From contig CAMZMU010000034.1 in assembly GCA_947311845.1 (NCBI GenBank), forward strand, positions 88,128,608 to 88,192,607: DNA of 64,000 bases, written 5' to 3'. The notes beneath the pieces were generated by a model. It saw only the letters and a list, made by a program, of their open reading frames with translations. It did not search any database and was not told where the DNA came from. The stretch's first letter is position 1, and each line of letters begins with the position of its first letter. The DNA is from Poa pratensis (taxonomy: Eukaryota > Streptophyta > Magnoliopsida > Poales > Poaceae). The translations under genes were made by a program, and so were the position numbers. Shown piece by piece: positions 57,561 to 64,000 of the stretch.

Positions 57561-57612
57561 TGCATCATTTTGATGCAGAGGCCAGGGATCCGCACCCCCT
57601 TTTCTAAAAAAA
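57561..57612 (+). other. LINE-2 3' stem-loop and poly(A)
   Basis: TGCATCA-TTT-TGATGCA (57561-57577) is followed by GAGGCC and then the short A tail next to the target duplication. It is homologous to 28912-28966 but with a different loop and one more base pair. Confidence 0.78.
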
Positions 57613-57626
57613 ATTAGATGCATAGT

Positions 57627-58504
57627 AGTTCTTTGATCATATGCCTTAGCAAGACGATACAAGGTGCTACTGACATTCACTAGTAAGAAACAGACTATTG
57701 GCGTACCATTTTCGTTATTAGTGGCGTGTGGGTGTCACGCCAGTAATGTTACGCCAGGAGGAGATCCTCTCTATGCACCGATTCGAATTGAAGACATGAT
57801 ATTGTATTGCGCTTCCCATTTCACAGGTCATGGTGGGTGGATGGCCAACTCAAGATTTTATTAAGCTTGGCACAACATGGATTGTTTGCTTATGGTGATG
57901 CGAGGCAAACAGCTTCAGTGCAAGCAGAAAATAAAGGTATTAGTATCTTGTACCACATGAAAAAAAGACAAAGGAAAATATGTATAAAAACAACATTGCT
58001 ACTTATAGTTATAACAGATTAGGCTGTTGAATTGTTTAGTTAGTACGCCTAGAGAAAATCAGAGCAATGCAGAGAACGAAAGTTGAGACCTTGCACCATG
58101 TAACTTAAAACAGATTTACCGAGAACTGGGAGAACCCAAGCAGTGCAAAGCACTTCAGAATGTAGCGGTAGTAAGTGAAGTGCGTATAATGACAGTTGAA
58201 GATGTATTGCCCTTTGCGAAGAGGCTACATATTCAAAAATAGCGATTCAAGAGCAAACACCTACATGGACCTTCACGACACAGAATCTCCCCAGGGAGGC
58301 GCCAGGGGCACCCCACGCGCCGCCAGCAACCCCCTACGTCGCAGGCCCCCCTCGCCGCCGCTGCCGCCGGCCCTCGCCGCGGCGGTGGCGGCTCCCCTCG
58401 CCGCCGAAGGTGACTTGGGGTGGTGGAAGACGGAGTCCGTCGCTGGAGCTGCTGGGGCGGCGAGAGTCGGGTGTCTGCGTCGGGCTTTAAGAATTGTGTC
58501 ATGA
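57627..58504. other. Intergenic DNA with possible CACTA-like end and GC-rich patch
   Basis: A CACTAGTAAGAAACAG string at 57679 resembles a CACTA terminus, but no partner end was found. A GC-rich patch at 58285-58480 (CGCCGCCGCTGCCGCC) gives an 89-codon minus-strand ORF of Arg/Pro/Ala-rich composition, not recognisable. No gene is supported. Confidence 0.4.
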
Positions 58505-58777
58505 ATAAATAAGCCTAAACATGATCATGTGGAGAAAGAGAAGTGACCATTCATACTATTAAAATCCAAGGAGATGTGCGAAGCTCTAAGATATGTTTGA
58601 GACCTCCTCGCATCTCGTTCGTTGTGGAAGCCTTCTAAGTCATTAATTTAGTATAAGTAGAGCAGTGATCATGAACGATTGTATATCTTTTATCATTATC
58701 ACTATGGTGAAATGACCGCATTTATTTTATCGACTTGCACTTCATGAACATGATGATCTTGTTCTCTCAAATGCAAC

Positions 58778-58816
58778 CTTGCTCGGGGACGAGCAAGAGT
58801 CTAAGCGTGGGGATGT
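58778..58816 (+). promoter_or_regulatory. Stem-loop plus PPT before the LTR at 58817
   Basis: CTTGCTCG-GGGA-CGAGCAAG (58778-58797) is a perfect 8-bp stem with a 4-nt loop, 19 nt before the LTR. It is structurally equal to 16489-16506 with different paired bases. Confidence 0.82.
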
Positions 58817-59086
58817 TGATACGTCCATTTCATATAGAGTTTTTATTTACTTTATTACTACGTAGAGGTAGGGATTTATGCATTTTATCGCGCCAGCGCA
58901 CACTTTTATGTTTGTACGCAGGAAGTCAAAATATTAAAGAGGAATTCCATATATGGTATTTTACCAAATATGGAAGGAAATATGCTGATTAGGAGCACTT
59001 AATACCTTCCTTGTGAAAAAAAAATTCGATGGAAATAAAGATGAAGGAGAGAGACGTGGCACAGAAGAAACAAAAGAGAAAACGAC

Positions 59087-59117
59087 CACCAGTACGGTCA
59101 CACCAACCGTACTGGTG
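59087..59117. repeat. 12-bp-stem hairpin in the LTR at 58817
   Basis: CACCAGTACGGT (59087-59098), a 7-nt loop, then ACCGTACTGGTG (59106-59117). The pairing is perfect. A partial third copy of the motif (GTGACCGTA) follows directly. Confidence 0.85.
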
Positions 59118-60249
59118 ACCGTATCGCCTCCAAATCGACCGCCTCATCCAGTACTTTAACCCTGTGGTCTCGGAATTCCAATCAGATGAGCAGAGCAGCC
59201 GCCGCTACGAAAACAGTACCAAAAACCTAGCCTCCGGAAGGGATCCGGAGGGGAATCACCAGGAGGCTGCCACCATATTCACAGCTGTGATCCGGAAGGC
59301 CAAGGCATCCATCTCCATCATCACCAGCACCATCTCCTTCATCTACATCAACGAATCTCTCCTCCATCTCGTTGTAATCCCCAAACTTGTAGTTGTGGAT
59401 TTGCACGTGTATTCATACTATTGTTTATCTTTCATCCATACTATCAATATGATGATGTCTTGTGCTTTCATGTGTGATTAGTTTCATTTGTTCTTAGTTT
59501 TATTATTATGAGATGAGATAGAAGTTATATGGTTTAATACCGTTTGTCATGTGGTAGCAGTCTAATTTTGTATATTGTTCAAACGTCGACTACACAATAT
59601 TTGGCTTTGGGACCGAAGTAGGTTGTTTGTGTTGATACAAGGAGGAGTGGTCATCATGCCCCCATATTCAAACAGAGATAGACTTGGTAACCTTTCTCTG
59701 GTGGAGGTACCACTTGTATGCGTGTCAACATGGGAGTAACGGAGATCTACAGAACCCCTCTCCGCAACCATGTGGTAACCCTTAAATGCTAGGGGCTCGG
59801 TCCGTCCTGTCGGGTATCTTACCGAGACTAGCAGTGGTTGTGCGGGGCGTGTAGGCCTGATAGACTCAGACCACGTCTTTATACGGGACTCCGCCCCTAC
59901 ATGAGTAAATTCGATATTAAACAATGTAAACTATCTCCGCTCTAAAATATACTAGTGGTGGAACCAATGCTTCCCGAGAACGCTTTTAGCCTTATTGCAG
60001 TTTCCATAACCATCACCATTTGCTTGCTCTGTCACTTTTACTTTATTATCTTTTATTTTCTGTTTAATCACCAACAACACAACAATCTATTTTTCCACAT
60101 ACTTGCTTGCTTTGGATCAAAGTAACTTGCAGGTACAATTCTTTTAATAATCAAAAGAGAAGCTAAAGACCATTTACTCAGCTCCCTGTGGTTTGATAAC
60201 TCTTATTTCGAAACTAGCTACAACAACCTATGCACTTGCAGGCATCACC

Positions 60250-60640
60250 AGTCGTCGTCGTCATCCTCACCACGGGTGGCCTCGAAGGATTCGAGAATGG
60301 CAAACTTCTATTTGACTAGGACGGGGTCGCTCTTCAGCTGGGCGATGAAGTCTCGGTCCACGGCTTCGTCCACGAGGTGCCGCCTCGTAGAGTAGGTGCT
60401 CTATTTGAATGCCGATGCAGAATTGCTCCCCCGCCTCGACGATGCCGCGTCCGATGTTGTCCACGTTCTTGGGCCCAACCCCGTTGACATCCGCTGTGGC
60501 GACTCCCTCTCCCTAGACGTGGTCGCTGTCCTCGCCCTGGACGTGGTCGACAGCCACGTCTCCCTCGCCCTCGCTGCCACCTCTGTCGTCGGCCACGTCC
60601 TCAAGCCCGACCACCCCGATCTATATGTATAGGGGGACGT
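60250..60640 (-). pseudogene. Possible minus-strand gene relic, unidentified
   Basis: Minus-strand reading gives a protein-like stretch VDNIGRGIVEAGEQFCIGIQ then HLLYEA. After a frame change it continues EAVDRDFIAQLKSDPVLVK, a stop, and KFAILESFEATRGEDDDDDW to about 60248. The acidic C-terminal end and the sense pattern look like a decayed 3' exon. I do not recognise the family. The plus strand is also open here (60396-60632), so the strand is not certain. Confidence 0.35.
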
Positions 60641-63072
60641 CTTTCGAGTACTACAATAAACACTAAGGTACCGTAGGATGAGCAGAGAGTGGCCTAACTA
60701 ATTGTCATTTGGTGGGTTGTAACAAATGAGACTTTTTGCTACATGGCTTCACAGGTAATGTTGCTTCATCTTTCGGGCTTCCAAGCCCAAATGATGGCCT
60801 CCCGAGCCCTCGAAGTAGCGGCCTAGTCCATCGGATGTTGGGATACCGAGATCTTAAGCATAACTTGAAGAAAATTGTTCAAGTTTCTCGTGTCCTAATG
60901 TGATCTTAAGCATATCTCATGAGATTAGTTTCTCGGTGTGTCTCTATAGTTTGTTTATTATTCGTAGCAGCGCTGGCCGCCAGAGCGAGGTGGATTCTCT
61001 GGAGCGAGGATGTTGGTCCGAAGGTGGTGGATCGTTCGTTCTTTCCCGACTTTGTCGATAGGATGCGAATGATCTGGGTCCAAGGCAGCAAGTGGTCGTC
61101 TCCCGGTCGACGTGCCACATCGACATGTGCCTCGCTGATTGCAGCTGGCATGTGCATCGACTCACAAAGACTCATTGATGATGATGCTCTTTTAAATCTG
61201 GCAACGGCGATGGTGCTGCTAGATCTGGTGTGTATAGGAAACCCTAGGGATCATCTTGTTTTTTTTATCCCCTAGGGTCCCATCTGCAAAGTTTTCAGAA
61301 CATCCATTTTTGCCAGGTCTGTCTTTTAGTTTTCATGTATATTTGTTCATATAACTTGGTTTTCTATTAATGAAATATGTGATTGCTATAAACAAACCAG
61401 ACCACCAACTTTGCATAATAATTTTCTAAGAAGAGCAGGTCAAGCCACAACAAGGTTCAGTGTTTTTGATCAATTTAAAGCAATGACTGGACCCAATGGC
61501 AACAACTCAAATAACTCCAAAAAAATGAATCTATCTGCAAGCCACTAAGCTTCTGCACTTCAGATAGAGGTCACTTGGGGTGTGTTTGGTTACCTGCATC
61601 ATTTTGCGCGTTTTTGCATCCGTGGCCCGCTAGGGCCTGGCCCTAAAAACCGAGACTTGAGCCACGTTGTGCTTCCCATTTGGTTGCCCACAAAGTGCTA
61701 GCCAGACCCGTTCGTCAGGAAACGAGTTTTTAAGCCCCGGTGTTTGGTTTACATCTCTGTTTCATGTACTCTCACATTTTGTCTCTATAGTGAACTTACC
61801 TCACACCACTTCTACCGCCGGTGATGAACATGACGACGGTATGGCGCAATGGCAGTGCGCCTACGGAGGTTACGGAGGAGGTTAAAAGTGCACGTACAGT
61901 CCAATAGCTGCGTAGAGCCTAATAGCCGTGGTTGTGCGGCAGCGACTACAGAGTTCACGGCTAGGAGCGACGGCGGCTGAGCGGAGATGGCGGCGGCTGA
62001 GCAGAGATGACGGAGAGGGTAAAAAATACACGTACAGCAAGTGCAGTAGCTTCTGCTGCGACGGCGGAGTTCACTGCGGCGAGTTCGACCATAGATGTTG
62101 AAGAACACATTATGCAAGCCGCAGTATGTACATAGGTGAGTACAAGCTCTACTCGTGTATGACCTCCGAAACGGAAAACTTATAACACGAAAGTTTTGAG
62201 AAACGTCGAGATGAACCTGCTCGTAAGAGGATATTTCCAACGGTCAACCGAGTGCGATGAATTTGACAAAATTCGTCTAAAAAAGTTCCTAACATCGGTT
62301 CTAAATTGAGAAGTTACAGTCGACGAAACTCGAAACCGAGCACGGGAATGGAATCTACTCGTCGATGCGCATATTTTCCGTGTACATTTTAGTTTGAATC
62401 GAAGTATGGTTGTGTAGATTAGAGAGTATCAACAGAGGTAAACCGGGAGACCCCAAGGAGGCCTCACAGCGATTAAGGATTTGTGGCCGTCGGATCGAGC
62501 AGTTACCGCGCGATCTCGACCGTCCGATCCTTGCCTTACTTTTTTACTGCCTGCATGTTTTGCTGACGGTGGGGCCAAAAATCGTAGGGCCCGTTTGGCA
62601 AAGACACACCGCGTCAAGTCCTCGGTGCTGCTTCGGACCGTCCAGTCGCGCGCGCCGGCCTTGGGTCCGGGACGCGTGTTCTTTCCGCATTTGTGCGGTG
62701 GCCTGAAAGATGTGCGGGTACTCGCATCAGTCGCTATTTTGTGGGCCTATATTTTGGCAGGTCCACTTTCAGTCGGTGTGGCTGGCTCAGGGTTAGGTGC
62801 AGTTGTTTGTTTCCCTCGGTGATAATATCTGATTTGAGGGGGTAGTATCGGGATTTCGTCGCAGAGTGGACCAAGCGTCTCGGCGTCCTCCTCGCTGTCA
62901 ACTCCTCCATGGTCGCCGCCCTATTCCTGGCCTCGATTGGGGAGAGGAGCTCGCACGCCTCACTTTTCTGCTGCTCCTCTCTCAGCCCGTTCTAGGTTTT
63001 GGCTTCTCCTCTCCCTTCTGGTTCGTCGCCGTAGCTCCAATTCCACCTCCACTTTGCTGACTCCGGTCTCCG
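60641..63072. other. Intergenic DNA, no supported gene
   Basis: ORFs at 60919-61275 and 62481-62822 lack recognisable motifs. At 61573 a GGGGTGTGTTTGGTTACC string resembles a hAT or Harbinger end, but no inverted partner was found. The stretch 61300-61380 (CTATTAATGAAATATG) looks like a retroposon 3' UTR without a tail. Confidence 0.4.
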
Positions 63073-63205
63073 ATTCCGGCCGGATCCGACGTTGTGCAAG
63101 TATTTCTCACTTATTCCGGCCGGATCCGCCGATGTGCAAGTATTTCTCACCGATTCCGGCCGGATCCGACGCTTTGCAAGTATTTCCCACTGATTCCGGC
63201 CGGCT
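63073..63205 (+). repeat. 40-bp tandem repeat, about 3.3 copies
   Basis: ATTCCGGCCGGATCCG-type units start at 63073, 63113, 63153 and 63193, exactly 40 bp apart, each followed by TGCAAGTATTTC.CAC. A 107-codon ORF reads through them, but its composition gives no sign of a real protein. Confidence 0.92.
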
Positions 63206-64000
63206 TTGTCGCCATGGATTTTCTATGCGGTGGATTTGGTTTAGGCAACGCTTTGGTTGACCTACGTTTTGATACCTGCTTTCTTTCCTTTGCTTCTTTT
63301 TGTCCTAGGTGCGATTTCTGCTGCACCTATTTCTCCTCTTTTTGGTTGTCTGTTTTCCCTCTGTCTCCATCTCAGATTTCAGCTTCTTCTTGCTTTTTTC
63401 AGGTTCTTTCGGTGTTGTTTTGGGACGTTGCCTGTCTTTGGCTTCTTCTTAGGTCCTTGCTTTTTTGTATCTTTTGGATTTCGTATTTTTGTCCGGTTCT
63501 TTGTTCTTCCTGCTTCTTTTTTCTATCCTTTTTGTCTTCCGCTGCGTTTTGCTTCTTCTTCGGTTCTTGCTCTCTGTGCCTTTTGTTTCTTTTGGATTTC
63601 TTATTTTATTTTTCGGCTCTTCATTCTTCCCGTGTCTTTTTGTTTTATCCATTCTTGGTCGCTGCTCTTTTCTTCTTCTTGGATTCTGCTTTTTTGTTTT
63701 ATTGGATTTTTCCTTCTTCTGATCTAGCTAGGTATTTTAACTCATTCACCTCTATTTATTTTTTGCCTTCATTTTTGGGTTCTTTCTGTTCTTGATTTTA
63801 TATTGGTCTGTTCATTCTGATTTTGTTTTCCTTCTTTGTTGCTATCTCTGTTCATATTTGCTTAGTGGTTTCGCTTTTATTCTTTCTCTTTTTTTCGATT
63901 TGTCCTTGGGGTTTCTTTCTGGTCGTTCTCTGTGATCTTAAGATTCACTTTTTTTTTGTTTCTTTGGGTTTTTGCTTGACACGGTTCCAGTGTTTTTCAC
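63206..64000. other. Pyrimidine-rich (T/C) tract region
   Basis: The plus strand is dominated by T and C for nearly 800 bp (CTTCTT, TTTTGT, TTCTTCGG motifs). The long plus-strand ORFs (63094-63795, 63257-63727) are Phe/Leu/Ser/Cys-rich readings of this bias, not membrane proteins I can support. It may be a 5' leader or first intron of a gene or element beyond the window. Confidence 0.5.

Larger units (their letters stand above)
46857..57612 (+). mobile_element. LINE-2: full-length L1-type LINE with nested LTR insertion
   Basis: A perfect 14-bp target duplication ATTAGATGCATAGT flanks it (46843-46856 and 57613-57626). After removing the 3366-bp insertion and its 5-bp duplication, 7385 bp remain: a 5' leader (46857-47624), ORF1, ORF2, a 3' stem-loop and poly(A). 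It is collinear with LINE-1. ORF1 is open for 563 codons before the first break; ORF2 has several breaks. The intact duplication and long ORF1 suggest it is younger than LINE-1. Confidence 0.97.
58505..60247 (+). mobile_element. 3' end of a truncated gypsy-type LTR retrotransposon
   Basis: The LTR (58817-60247) starts TGATACGTCCATTT and ends TGCAGGCATCA. It is preceded by a stem-loop (58778-58797) and a PPT (AGCGTGGGGATGT), which identifies it as a 3' LTR. Roughly 300 bp of non-coding interior is left; its left limit is uncertain. The 5' LTR and all coding sequence are missing from the window, so it was truncated. It is a different family from 9997-18108. Confidence 0.82.

Noticed and set aside
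57679..57760. CACTAGTAAGAAACAG as the end of a second CACTA transposon
   Set aside because: No reverse-complement partner and no 3-bp duplication found in the window; at best a truncated relic.
61573..61757. GGGGTGTGTTTGG string as a MITE end
   Set aside because: A similar string recurs at 61736 only in direct orientation; no inverted partner or TSD.
63094..63795. 233-codon Phe/Leu/Cys-rich ORF resembling a membrane protein
   Set aside because: Produced by strand-wide T/C bias and begins within a 40-bp tandem repeat.
1..64000. CRISPR, phage defence cluster, biosynthetic operon or other prokaryotic system
   Set aside because: The sequence is plant nuclear DNA; tandem arrays here have periods of 40, 49 and 105 bp without spacers.

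Overview
The window reads as nuclear DNA of a grass, most likely Pooideae (wheat/barley/oat/ryegrass relatives). The basis is a set of LTRs starting TGATACGTCTC and ending CATCA, L1-type LINEs, a CACTA transposon, Stowaway and Harbinger-type MITEs, Helitrons, and two genes of a plant serine-rich family. No bacterial operon, CRISPR array, rRNA or convincing tRNA gene was found. Most of the 64 kb is nested mobile DNA. All calls come from reading the sequence; no database was searched.

Layout. 1-9991: AT-rich intergenic DNA with a solo LTR (1261-2842) and an old minus-strand LINE fragment (about 3375-4900). 9997-18108: a complete non-autonomous Ty3/gypsy-type element with two LTRs, a tRNA-Asp primer site, gag and a protease, but no reverse transcriptase or integrase; TSD GCTAC. 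About 18645-28966: a full-length but decayed LINE (LINE-1) with a CACTA transposon (19513-22446, TSD GGT) inserted near the start of its ORF1. 30060-44235: a genic island with two direct copies (units A and B) of a segment carrying a small minus-strand gene for a serine-rich protein. Copy A has collected retroposons, a Helitron piece and a possible DNA transposon; a LINE fragment (35373-37742) and a Tourist-like MITE (37885-38020) sit in a partial duplicate next to it; a Stowaway MITE (38246-38369) and a Helitron (38856-41541) lie between A and B. 45119-46661: a two-exon UDP-glycosyltransferase gene with three apparent frameshifts. 46857-57612: a second full-length LINE (LINE-2, 14-bp TSD), broken by a minus-strand LTR (52582-55947, TSD CTATC) that itself holds a solo LTR of the 9997 family (53349-54949, TSD GTCAC). 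58505-60247: the 3' end of another gypsy-type element. 60248-64000: unassigned sequence with a possible gene relic, a 40-bp tandem repeat and a pyrimidine-rich tail.

Function. The only plausible functional cellular genes are the two serine-rich protein genes; the glycosyltransferase is either a young pseudogene or carries sequence errors. Because units A and B are duplicates, each serves as an empty-site control for insertions in the other.

Most interesting observations: a stem-loop lying exactly 19 nt upstream of the 3' LTR in two different gypsy-type elements, with compensating base changes; a possible intron of about 800 nt inside the LTR, with splice signals kept in all four copies; a copy of the primer-binding-site region inside the LTR; and a segment where the two LTRs of one element disagree although the rest nearly matches.
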